This document shows, one piece after another, positions 42,061 to 49,203 of a stretch of 64,000 nt of DNA. The stretch's first letter is position 1. The number at the start of each line of letters is the position of its first letter. The notes below the pieces were generated by a model. It was given only the letters and a program-made list of their open reading frames with translations, did not search any database and had not been told where the DNA came from. The translations under genes and the position numbers were made by a program. Location of the stretch: contig DVFW01000018.1 in NCBI GenBank assembly GCA_018713055.1, positions 89,880 to 153,879 of the forward strand, read 5' to 3'. Source of the DNA: Scatavimonas merdigallinarum. GTDB lineage: Bacteria; Bacillota; Clostridia; Oscillospirales; Acutalibacteraceae.

Positions 42061-42600
42061 TTTAATGCCATTGAGTTAAGAAAAAGTGTCCGTACATACG
42101 CCCCCAAGACCGTGGAAACGAAAAAAATGGAGGTAATTATCAAGGCTGGCAACCTTGCTCCTGTTTTTGGCCGGTTTCACATGACAGTCATTGAAAATCA
42201 GCAGCTGCTTCAAGAAATTAACGACATCACATTAGACATGATGAAACATTCCGGCAATGAATTTCTTGAAAAACGAGCCGCAACAGAGGGTTATAATCCT
42301 CTTTATGGTGCGCCTGCTTTGATTATTCTGTCTGCTCCGAATGGAAATGACAGCAACGGATTTAATATGGCAAATGTTTCATGTGCTGCTGAAAACATGA
42401 TTATTCAAGCCACAGAGTTAGGCTTAGGCAGTTGCTTTGTAATGGGGCCGATGATTGCTTTTGCAAATCCAGAACTGGCAAAGAAAGTTGAAATCCCGGA
42501 AGGGTATGCTCCTCTTGTCGGTGTGTTGGTGGGTTATCCGTCGGAGAACTTGACAAAGAATGCGAGGATCGTTTCAAATAATGTATCTTATCGCAAATAA
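42061..42600 (+). pseudogene. Nitroreductase-family gene without a start codon
   Basis: The frame reads AIELRKSVRTYAPKTVETKKM and continues intact to the stop, with nitroreductase features: the N-terminal SVRTYAPK, YGAPALIILSAP, and the C-terminal AENMIIQATELGLGSCFVMGP plus VGVLVGYP. AAAGGAG (42049-42055) is in place, but the codon at the expected start (42061-42066) is TTT AAT. The nearby ATG (42065) is out of frame and stops after four codons. The only in-frame alternative is GTG at 42112, which would remove the FMN-binding N-terminus. Either the gene is dead or it uses a rare start such as ATT (42070). A 14-bp hairpin at 42695-42728 follows. Confidence 0.7.
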
Positions 42601-42694
42601 TCTTTATCGGTGTGTTGCACTATGAGGGCATCGGATGATTAGCATGAGAATATTTTAATGTTATTGATACTCTATCCAGTTTTGTCAAATAGGC

Positions 42695-42728
42695 AAGGGG
42701 CAGCAGCAAGAAAATGCTGCTGCCCCTT
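42695..42728 (+). terminator. Terminator-like hairpin after the nitroreductase
   Basis: The 14-bp stem AAGGGGCAGCAGCA/TGCTGCTGCCCCTT is not followed by a good T tract. Confidence 0.55.
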
Positions 42729-42774
42729 ATCATTCAGCAAAAAAGTGGCAATAATAGAGCCCTAAGCCTATATC

Positions 42775-42868
42775 TTACGGGATGTATTTCAACCCCCATT
42801 TGGTTATTTCATAAAAAATAGGCAGCAATGCCTTTCCTTTATCCGTCAACAAATATTGCAAACGGCCG
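42775..42868 (-). pseudogene. Remnant of a second HxlR-type regulator (C-terminus only)
   Basis: The minus strand reads GRLQYLLTDKGKALLPIFYE, then ITKWGLKYIP and a stop. This is the wing and last helix of an HxlR-type regulator. The upstream part is missing; at about 42868 the sequence runs into a flavin reductase fragment on the opposite strand. The junction suggests a deletion that removed the DNA between two neighbouring genes. Confidence 0.65.
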
Positions 42869-43103
42869 TGACAAAAACAAACTGGAGGAAAACCCGATTG
42901 CGCTCCAGAGCATGGAGGGAACGGATATTTCCTTCCCGCAGGACAGCCGCATTGCTTTTGCCGTTACGCTGGAAAAAACGGTGGAGGTTGGAGACCACAA
43001 CCTGCATATTTGCAAGATTGATAAAATGCTTGCGGATGACAGCAAGGAAGCTCTGTTTGCATGGGATGGCTACGCAAAGGTTGCACCTGCACAGGAGAAG
43101 TAA
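42869..43103 (+). pseudogene. Remnant of a flavin reductase-like protein (C-terminus only)
   Basis: About 77 residues, reading KNKLEENPIALQSMEGTDIS and ending AVTLEKTVEVGDHNLHICKI plus ALFAWDGYAKV. It resembles the last third of flavin reductase/FMN-binding split-barrel proteins of about 190 residues. The N-terminal FMN-binding part is absent and the frame begins inside the adjoining HxlR remnant. No Shine-Dalgarno precedes its ATG codons. It is probably not functional. Confidence 0.6.
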
Positions 43104-43489
43104 ATTGCAAAGCGGTATTCATCTATGCAAGCAACGCTTCCCTACTATATGAAAACGGCAAACTGTCTCCATCATTTCTTCGTTTGCAGTAAAACGGTTT
43201 TTCGAATATCTTTAACCTCGCTAAAATTTTAAATGAGCAAATATTCAAACAGCGCATTTCTGTTCATCCGAATTTACGGGTGGTATCGATGCGCTGTTTT
43301 TGTAAATTGAAAAAATAGTTTTTTGAAAGCTTGGCATTTCCGGCGTGTTCCCTGTAGCAGAAAATCAAAAGGATTTTTTCCAAAATTTTGGCAAAAACGC
43401 ATTGTGCGGTGTTGTAGATACTACAAAAATTTTCAGAGGATGCGAATGCTACGCAAAGCTGCGGTCCTTTCTCATGTATAGCCGTATTG
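43104..43489. other. Intergenic stretch
   Basis: No gene seen. It holds the hairpin ACAGCGCAT/ATGCGCTGT with TTTTT at 43249-43302, which could terminate the flavin reductase remnant, and AT-rich sequence downstream of the thiamine operon. Confidence 0.6.
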
Positions 43490-44161
43490 TCAGCACGCAG
43501 GCCCAATCTGCAACAAACCGGGCTGCGCAAGCAGCTGGGCAAAGCTTTCAATATACAGGTCTGCCTCTTTTTGCATTTTCTGTTTTTCTTTTTCCGAACA
43601 TGGGTCGTATACAGCCACCGTATAAAAGCCGCCGCTGCGTGCGCCCGTTATTCCATCATAAATATCCTCAAAAACGGCACATTGCTCCGGAAGAAGCTTC
43701 ATTTGGCGGGCTGCTTGCAAATAAATATCTGGAAATCCCTTTCCGCGGCGTACATCTGCAAGCGTTGTGAAGGAATCAAAAAAATTATAAATCCCATTAT
43801 TTTCAAGCGCAGCCTTATAAAGAATCTCCTGGGACGCAGTTGCGACGGCAAGAGGTATATGGCGCTCCCTTAAAAAGGTCAAATATTCCTTTACAAACGG
43901 TTTCAGGCGCACTGTTTCCCTGTACGCACGTTCAGCCATTGCGTTCCATTCCTGCACAAGCTGCGCAGGCGTATCCGGCAGGGAAAAGCGCCGGATTGTA
44001 TATTCGGCCGCCTGTAAAAAACCCATGGGGGCAATTGTCTGCGCATAGTCCTCGGGAACGTCAAACCCGCGCGAAGATAAAAACTGTATATCGATCTGTT
44101 CCCATATGCCCATGGAGTCGAGCAGTGTTCCATCCAAATCAAAAATTACGCCTTTCAGCAT
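43490..44161 (-). CDS. HAD-superfamily phosphatase in the thiamine operon
   Basis: 223 residues. HAD motifs are DLDGTLLDSM (nucleophile Asp8 and Asp10), motif II in VATAS, a Lys in RGKGFPDIY and the acidic motif IV VFEDIYDGI. A helical cap follows motif I, as in beta-phosphoglucomutase-like enzymes. It starts 5 bases after the thiE stop, so it belongs to the thiamine operon. It may dephosphorylate thiamine monophosphate, as some anaerobes do before thiamine pyrophosphokinase acts; this is inference. Confidence 0.8.
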   Translation of the reverse strand: MLKGVIFDLDGTLLDSMGIWEQIDIQFLSSRGFDVPEDYAQTIAPMGFLQAAEYTIRRFSLPDTPAQLVQEWNAMAERAYRETVRLKPFVKEYLTFLRERHIPLAVATASQEILYKAALENNGIYNFFDSFTTLADVRRGKGFPDIYLQAARQMKLLPEQCAVFEDIYDGITGARSGGFYTVAVYDPCSEKEKQKMQKEADLYIESFAQLLAQPGLLQIGPAC

Positions 44162-44166
44162 GGAAT

Positions 44167-44793
44167 CTACCTCCTGTACAACGCCCGCATTGCGCTGGCC
44201 GCACGCACAATATCTTTCTGCGCCAGAACAGCGGATACAACGGCAAGGCCGTCGATCCCCATTCCCTGAAAGGCGGGAGCTGTTTTCTGATTAATTCCTC
44301 CGATAACCACGATTGGAACAGAAACCGCCCGGCGGATTTTCTGAAGCTCTGCAAACGTTACGTCTGCCGCGTCCGGTTTTGTAGCCGTTGGATACATGGC
44401 GCCCACGCCAATGTAGCTTGCGCCGTCCTTTTCTGCCTGTATGGCTTCTTCCAGGCTGGAAACCGATACGCCCAGCAATCTGTCTTTTCCAATGATTTCC
44501 CGTACAACCGGCGCAGGCAGATCGCTTTGCCCTACATGTACTCCGTCCGCACCCGCCGCAAGTGCGATATCGACCCTGTCATTAATGATCAGCGGTACAT
44601 GGAAGCGGCGGGTAATCGCTTTGACACGCAGCGCCGTTTGGTAAAACATGCGGGAAGACAACGCCTTTTCCCGCAATTGCACAACCGTACATCCGCCTTT
44701 TAAAGCAAGCTCCACAGATTCTTCCACCGTTTGCGCCGACATTAAGCGCCTGTCTGTACAAAGGTACAGGCTGTAGTCTACTTTATACTTCAT
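44167..44793 (-). CDS. thiE: Thiamine-phosphate synthase
   Basis: Joins HMP-PP and hydroxyethylthiazole phosphate to thiamine monophosphate. 208 residues of TIM barrel with TVVQLREKALSSRMFY, LIINDRVDIALAAGADGVHVGQSDLP, IGVGAMYPTATKPDA and VVIGGINQKTAPAFQ. All these segments carry family-conserved substrate and pyrophosphate-binding residues. Its start overlaps the thiM end by 11 bases. Confidence 0.96.
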   Translation of the reverse strand: MKYKVDYSLYLCTDRRLMSAQTVEESVELALKGGCTVVQLREKALSSRMFYQTALRVKAITRRFHVPLIINDRVDIALAAGADGVHVGQSDLPAPVVREIIGKDRLLGVSVSSLEEAIQAEKDGASYIGVGAMYPTATKPDAADVTFAELQKIRRAVSVPIVVIGGINQKTAPAFQGMGIDGLAVVSAVLAQKDIVRAASAMRALYRR

Positions 44794-45604
44794 CTATTTT
44801 GCTCCTTTGCGCAAACTCCTGCGCCCCAAGTGTACTTAAGGCGTCTATCAGGGCTATGCGAAAGCTTGCAGTTCCAACGTTTCCGGCTTTTGCACAGGCG
44901 ATTTCACCGGCAATTCCCATAGCCGACACAGCGGCGGCCGCTGCTGTAAAGTAATCACCCTTACAGGCTCCGGCAAAAGCCCCGGCCAGGGCGGATGCCA
45001 TACATCCTGTCCCTGTTACCCGCGCAAGCATGGGGTGCCCGTTTCGGATTTTTATTGTATGTACACCGTCTGAGATTACATCTACCGCCCCAGTTACAGC
45101 TGCTATACATCCCAACTTTTCTGCGGCGGCCTGCGCAACGCACACGTTGTCGTTTTTTGCATCGCCTGACGATACATCCACACCCTTTGTTGTTGCCGAA
45201 AGCCCCGCCACAAAGGAAATTTCTGAAAGATTTCCCCTGAGTATGGCAATTTGTACTTCCTGTGTAATTCTGTTTGTTTCCGCATTGCGCAAATGGGAAG
45301 CACCCGCACCCACAGGATCCAGTACTACGGGGACTTTTAACGCGTTTGCCCTTTTTCCCGCCGCCAGCATAGATTCAACCGCTGAACGGTTGAGCGTACC
45401 AATGTTCAGGACCAGAGCGCTGGATACAGAGGCAATATCTGCCGCTTCTTCTATGGCGTCCGCCATAATGGGCGAAGCGCCGATTGCCAGGGTTACGTTT
45501 GCTACGTCGTTTACCGTCACATAGTTCGTAATATGGTGAATCAGCGGCACGTTTTCTCTGACCGCTTCCAAAAGATCTGCTATATTTTTTCGTATATCGT
45601 TCAT
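44783..45604 (-). CDS. thiM: Hydroxyethylthiazole kinase
   Basis: Phosphorylates salvaged hydroxyethylthiazole. 273 residues with PLIHHITNYVTVNDVANVTLAIGASPIMA at the N-terminus, VVLDPVGAGAS and the catalytic-type VTGTGCMASALAGAF. The start at 45604 is chosen because the family-typical N-terminus begins there and AAGGAAG lies upstream; longer frames extend into thiC. The gap to the thiC stop is 2 bases. It supplies the thiazole half in an operon without thiG, thiS, thiF or thiH. Confidence 0.95.
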   Translation of the reverse strand: MNDIRKNIADLLEAVRENVPLIHHITNYVTVNDVANVTLAIGASPIMADAIEEAADIASVSSALVLNIGTLNRSAVESMLAAGKRANALKVPVVLDPVGAGASHLRNAETNRITQEVQIAILRGNLSEISFVAGLSATTKGVDVSSGDAKNDNVCVAQAAAEKLGCIAAVTGAVDVISDGVHTIKIRNGHPMLARVTGTGCMASALAGAFAGACKGDYFTAAAAAVSAMGIAGEIACAKAGNVGTASFRIALIDALSTLGAQEFAQRSKIDEV

Positions 45605-45606
45605 CC

Positions 45607-46938
45607 TTACGCTTCCTTTTCTGTTTTCTCTTCGGGGCAAAGATACACCCTTTGGCCTGATAAAATTTTGTTGCTCGTTCTGACTGCACACATTTTCCCA
45701 CACATTGAGCAGCTGTGCCTGTCTGCCGGCGGCCTGCTTTCATAATACGCCCTTGCCTTGCCGCCGTCCAGTGCAAGACTGAACATGCGCTCCCAGTCCA
45801 TCTCACGGCGTGCCTGTGCCATTTCGTTGTCTATACGGCGCGCATGGGGTATTCCTTTTGCAATATCTGCAGCATGCGCTGCGATTTTTCCTGCTACAAT
45901 CCCTTCCTTTACATCGCTGGCGTCTGGCAGGCGTAAATGTTCCGCCGGCGTTACATAGCATAAAAAGTCTGCTCCGCTTGCAGCGGCAACCGCACCGCCG
46001 ATTGCCGCTGTGATGTGGTCGTAGCCCGGCGCTATATCTGTGACGATCGGCCCCAGAACATAAAACGGCGCGTTGTGGCAGAGCCTTTTTTGCAGCGCCA
46101 TGTTGGCTGCTATTTCGTTGAGCGCCATATGGCCCGGCCCCTCTACCATAACCTGTACATCCTTTTCCCACGCGCGCTTTGTCAGGCTGCCCAGCTCAAT
46201 AAGTTCGCAGATCTGCCCCGCATCGGAGCTGTCGTCAATACAGCCTGGTCGCAGGGCATCCCCCAGGCTGATTGTCACGTCATAGGTACGCAAAAGATCG
46301 AGCAGCGCGTCATAATGCTCATAGAATGGATTTTCACTGCCGGTCATTTCCATCCAGGCAAACAGCAGCGAGCCGCCGCGGGAAACAAGGTTCATTCTTC
46401 TGCCTGCTCGCCTGAACGCTTCTACCGTGCGCCTGTTGATCCCGGCGTGAATTGTCATAAAATCCACGCCCTCCTGCGCATGTGCAGAAACCACCTGCAG
46501 AAAATCCTGCGCGGTGATCGACGCCAGATCCTTTTCCAAGTAACCGATTGCGTCATAAACCGGAACCGTCCCGACCATCGCCGGAGATTTTTCAAGAAGC
46601 GCCTTGCGAAAACCGTTTGTTTTTCCGTAATTGCTTAAATCCATAATCGCTTCCGCGCCAAAATCTATGGCAAGCTGCACCTTGCGCATTTCTTCTGCAT
46701 ATTCCCGACAGTCGCCCGATACGCCGAGATTGACATTGATTTTTGTCCTCAGGCCTGTCCCAATTCCCTCGGGTGAGAGCGAGGTGTGGTGAATGTTCGC
46801 CGGGATTGCTACCTGCCCGCATGCTACAAGTTCTCTGAGCTTTTCCGGATCCATATACTCTTTTTCTGCAACCACACGCATTTGCGGGGTAATGATCCCC
46901 TTTTTCGCGGCCTCCATTTGTGTTGCATATTCTTTCAT
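45607..46938 (-). CDS. thiC: Phosphomethylpyrimidine synthase
   Basis: Radical SAM-type enzyme that rearranges aminoimidazole ribotide to HMP-phosphate. 443 residues. Recognisable stretches are ANIHHTSLSPEGIGTGLRTKINVNLG, DLSNYGKTN, VQVMVEGPGHMALNEI and DIAPGYDHITAAIGGA. The unusual C-terminal cluster motif is CSMCGKMC. It overlaps the thiD stop by 4 bases and is adjacent to thiM. The whole operon starts with a TPP riboswitch. Confidence 0.97.
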   Translation of the reverse strand: MKEYATQMEAAKKGIITPQMRVVAEKEYMDPEKLRELVACGQVAIPANIHHTSLSPEGIGTGLRTKINVNLGVSGDCREYAEEMRKVQLAIDFGAEAIMDLSNYGKTNGFRKALLEKSPAMVGTVPVYDAIGYLEKDLASITAQDFLQVVSAHAQEGVDFMTIHAGINRRTVEAFRRAGRRMNLVSRGGSLLFAWMEMTGSENPFYEHYDALLDLLRTYDVTISLGDALRPGCIDDSSDAGQICELIELGSLTKRAWEKDVQVMVEGPGHMALNEIAANMALQKRLCHNAPFYVLGPIVTDIAPGYDHITAAIGGAVAAASGADFLCYVTPAEHLRLPDASDVKEGIVAGKIAAHAADIAKGIPHARRIDNEMAQARREMDWERMFSLALDGGKARAYYESRPPADRHSCSMCGKMCAVRTSNKILSGQRVYLCPEEKTEKEA

Positions 46939-47738
46939 TTAAAAACTCCTTTCCTGTCATAAAATGCATAAAAATGGTGGGTTGGCCCATGGCCTTTTCC
47001 AATAGGCAGCGCATGCAGGATGGCCTGTGTGACGTAGTCCTTGCCATGCTGTACCGCTGTTTTGACATCCATCCCTCTGGCAAGGCCCGCAGCAATAGCC
47101 GAAGAAAGCGTGCAACCCGTCCCGTGCGTATTGGGGGTTGCAACCCGTTTTGCCCTGAAAATGGAAAAACATTTTCCATCAAACAGCACATCGGTGGGCG
47201 CGCCGGGCAAATGGCCGCCCTTGACCAGCACATTTGCGGCTCCCATACGCCACAACTTTTCCGCTGCCCTTTGCATGTCCGCCTGCGTTTCTATCTGCAC
47301 ACCAGAAAGCACCTGCGCCTCAGGAATATTAGGCGTAAGCAAAAAGGTCAGGGGAATAAGCGTTTCCCGCATCGTAGCAAGCGCGGCCTTCTCCACCAGC
47401 GCGCGGCCGCTCTTTGCATGCATAACCGGGTCTGTAACAACCAGTGTTGCTTGATATTGTGAAAGCTTTTGCGCCACCGCACACATAACGGGCGCACTTT
47501 TGAGCATGCCCAGCTTTACGGCGTCAATGGGGATATCTTCAAACACTGCATCTATCTGATCTTCAATTGCTTTAACATCCATTTCCCATACGGACAGCAC
47601 CCTGTTTGTGTTTTCCGCTACAATGGATGTGATTACGCTTGTTCCGTATACGCCGTTTGCAGCAAAGGTTTTCAAGTCCGCCTGTATACCCGCTCCGCCG
47701 CTGCAATCAGAACCAGCGATCGACATACAGCATCGCAC
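46935..47738 (-). CDS. thiD: Hydroxymethylpyrimidine/phosphomethylpyrimidine kinase
   Basis: Phosphorylates HMP and HMP-P. 267 residues: SIAGSDCSGGAGIQADLKTF, VKLGMLKSAPVM, VVTDPVMHAKSG and THGTGCTLSSAIAAGLARG match ThiD. The start is taken as GTG at 47738, which leaves the usual few residues before SIAGSD. AAAGGAA is 12 bases upstream, and an out-of-frame ATG at 47745 lies between, so the exact start is uncertain. It is the first gene of the thiD-thiC-thiM-thiE-HAD operon. Confidence 0.92.
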   Translation of the reverse strand: MRCCMSIAGSDCSGGAGIQADLKTFAANGVYGTSVITSIVAENTNRVLSVWEMDVKAIEDQIDAVFEDIPIDAVKLGMLKSAPVMCAVAQKLSQYQATLVVTDPVMHAKSGRALVEKAALATMRETLIPLTFLLTPNIPEAQVLSGVQIETQADMQRAAEKLWRMGAANVLVKGGHLPGAPTDVLFDGKCFSIFRAKRVATPNTHGTGCTLSSAIAAGLARGMDVKTAVQHGKDYVTQAILHALPIGKGHGPTHHFYAFYDRKGVFK

Positions 47739-47766
47739 TTTCCATGCACTTCCTTTCTTTCTGAAA

Positions 47767-47803
47767 ATAAAAAAACGATGCACTGTAAAATAGGCACCGT
47801 TTT
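47767..47803 (-). terminator. Riboswitch-linked terminator before thiD
   Basis: Minus-strand stem AACGGTGC/GCATCGTT followed by T7, between the TPP aptamer and thiD. It is the likely off-state of the riboswitch. Confidence 0.75.
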
Positions 47804-47833
47804 CATAGCTTGTTCAAAAATGAACGTGATGAT

Positions 47834-47925
47834 TGCTTCCCTACGACAGTTTTAACTAACAGGTTCAAAGGGTCAGGTTTTACCTTCTCAACTCCGCAGA
47901 GTCCCCCCGCACATCTGTATTCTGT
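47834..47925 (-). promoter_or_regulatory. TPP riboswitch (THI element)
   Basis: Minus strand carries GGGGGGACTC, TTGAGA (usually CTGAGA), ACCCTTTGAACCTG and CGTAGGGAAGC in the correct order. Binding of thiamine pyrophosphate should favour the downstream terminator and shut off the thi operon. Confidence 0.92.
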
Positions 47926-47973
47926 TTTCCATATTGTAACGCAAACGCTTTATTTTGTCAATCCATGTAAATT

Positions 47974-48498
47974 TTACGGCTGCTCTTCCTGTTTCCGGAC
48001 TGTTGCGGCGCCGTCCTTATCCATTTTTACCACAGGGTGTTCCTTCTGCTGTTTTTTCGCCTGCGCTGCTTGTTCTGCCTGGTACTGCTCGCCTGTTTTC
48101 ACAAGCAGCAAATACATAGATAATAAAAAAGTAACAATATATAGAAGCAGGGAAAGCATAGACCCCAGAGAAATACTTGCCGGTGTGATCATGAGCAAAA
48201 TTGCCGTCACGCCAAGTACAGAGCACAAAAGCCCTGCCACTGCTTTAAGCCTGCTTTTCTTATCAAACGCTGCAATAAAAAAACCGGCCGCGGGGATCAG
48301 GATAAATAAAAGGAACAGAAGCCCCGCCCAGATTTCCGCATTGGCAAACGAACGCATAATCAGGTCAATTGCCGTAACCGTCTTTGAACGCGCGCCGTCA
48401 ACCACCACATAATAAGGCAGCGCCACACACGCCATAGCAATGACAAAAAAAGTACATATACCCAGCCTTATCCGGTTGGAACGTTTGCTGTCCTGCAT
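47974..48498 (-). CDS. Four-helix membrane protein of unknown function
   Basis: 174 residues. Four hydrophobic helices lie at about 10-31, 54-77, 83-105 and 108-132. They are followed by a cytosolic tail rich in Gln, Lys and Glu (QAEQAAQAKKQQKEH). No known domain. It lies 21 bases downstream of the pyrophosphatase gene on the same strand and is probably co-transcribed with it. I cannot suggest a function. Confidence 0.6.
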   Translation of the reverse strand: MQDSKRSNRIRLGICTFFVIAMACVALPYYVVVDGARSKTVTAIDLIMRSFANAEIWAGLLFLLFILIPAAGFFIAAFDKKSRLKAVAGLLCSVLGVTAILLMITPASISLGSMLSLLLYIVTFLLSMYLLLVKTGEQYQAEQAAQAKKQQKEHPVVKMDKDGAATVRKQEEQP

Positions 48499-48519
48499 AA
48501 ATAAACCGCCTTTCGTTTT

Positions 48520-49053
48520 TTATGAATTTCCAAATTTTCTTTTATAGCTTTCAATTGCATCGGCCACGATCTGCTTTGCCTGTTCTACCCCCTGCACCTC
48601 ATTGACAGCCGTCTCTTTATTTTCAAGCGTTTTATAAACAGCGAAAAAATGCCGCATTTCTTCAAAAATATGGCTGGGAAGCTGGCTTATATCCGAATAC
48701 CCGTTATACGTGGGATCATTAAACGGAATTGCAATAATTTTTTCATCATTACGGCCGTTGTCCACCATGCTGATCACACCAATGGGATAGCAGCGGATCA
48801 ATGTCATCGGATACACTGTCTGGCTGCATAAAACCAGCACGTCAAGCGGGTCCAAATCGTCGGCATAAGTTCGCGGAATAAACCCGTAATTTGCCGGGTA
48901 ATGTGTGGAAGTATATAAAATTCTGTCCAATTCTAAAAGACCGGTATGCTTGTCCAGTTCATACTTTGTTTTGCTGCCTTTTGGAATCTCAATCACAACC
49001 ATAAAATTCTCCGGATGGATACGTAAAGGATCGATATCATGCCAAACATTCAT
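48520..49053 (-). CDS. ppa: Inorganic pyrophosphatase, family I
   Basis: Hydrolyses pyrophosphate, pulling biosynthetic reactions forward. 177 residues with FMVVIEIPKGSKTKYELDK and the metal-binding DDLDPLDVLVL (three Asp). Lys, Tyr and Arg active-site residues are in YPANYGFIPRTY. The start at 49053 has AGGGGATG upstream and gives the standard N-terminus; the frame extends further back without support. It has a near-consensus promoter. Confidence 0.95.
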   Translation of the reverse strand: MNVWHDIDPLRIHPENFMVVIEIPKGSKTKYELDKHTGLLELDRILYTSTHYPANYGFIPRTYADDLDPLDVLVLCSQTVYPMTLIRCYPIGVISMVDNGRNDEKIIAIPFNDPTYNGYSDISQLPSHIFEEMRHFFAVYKTLENKETAVNEVQGVEQAKQIVADAIESYKRKFGNS

Positions 49054-49086
49054 AAAGCATCCCCTGTCCTTTCGGGTTTTTACATG

Positions 49087-49115
49087 ATTATAGCATGCCC
49101 AGCCATCTCTGTCAA
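49087..49115 (-). promoter_or_regulatory. Consensus sigma-A promoter for ppa
   Basis: Minus strand: TTGACA (49115-49110), a 17-base spacer ending TGC, and TATAAT (49092-49087). It matches consensus at all 12 positions plus the extended -10. Confidence 0.85.
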
Positions 49116-49147
49116 AGCTTCCTGAAAGACAACTGACCACAGGTCAC

Positions 49148-49176
49148 TTGATTAACCGTTTTATTTATGCTATACT
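49148..49176 (+). promoter_or_regulatory. Sigma-A promoter for the GH13-DUF1653 gene
   Basis: TTGATT (49148-49153), a 17-base spacer and an extended -10 TGCTATACT (49168-49176). Confidence 0.65.
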
Positions 49177-49203
49177 ATATTATAAAAAATGGAAGGTGAA
49201 ATT

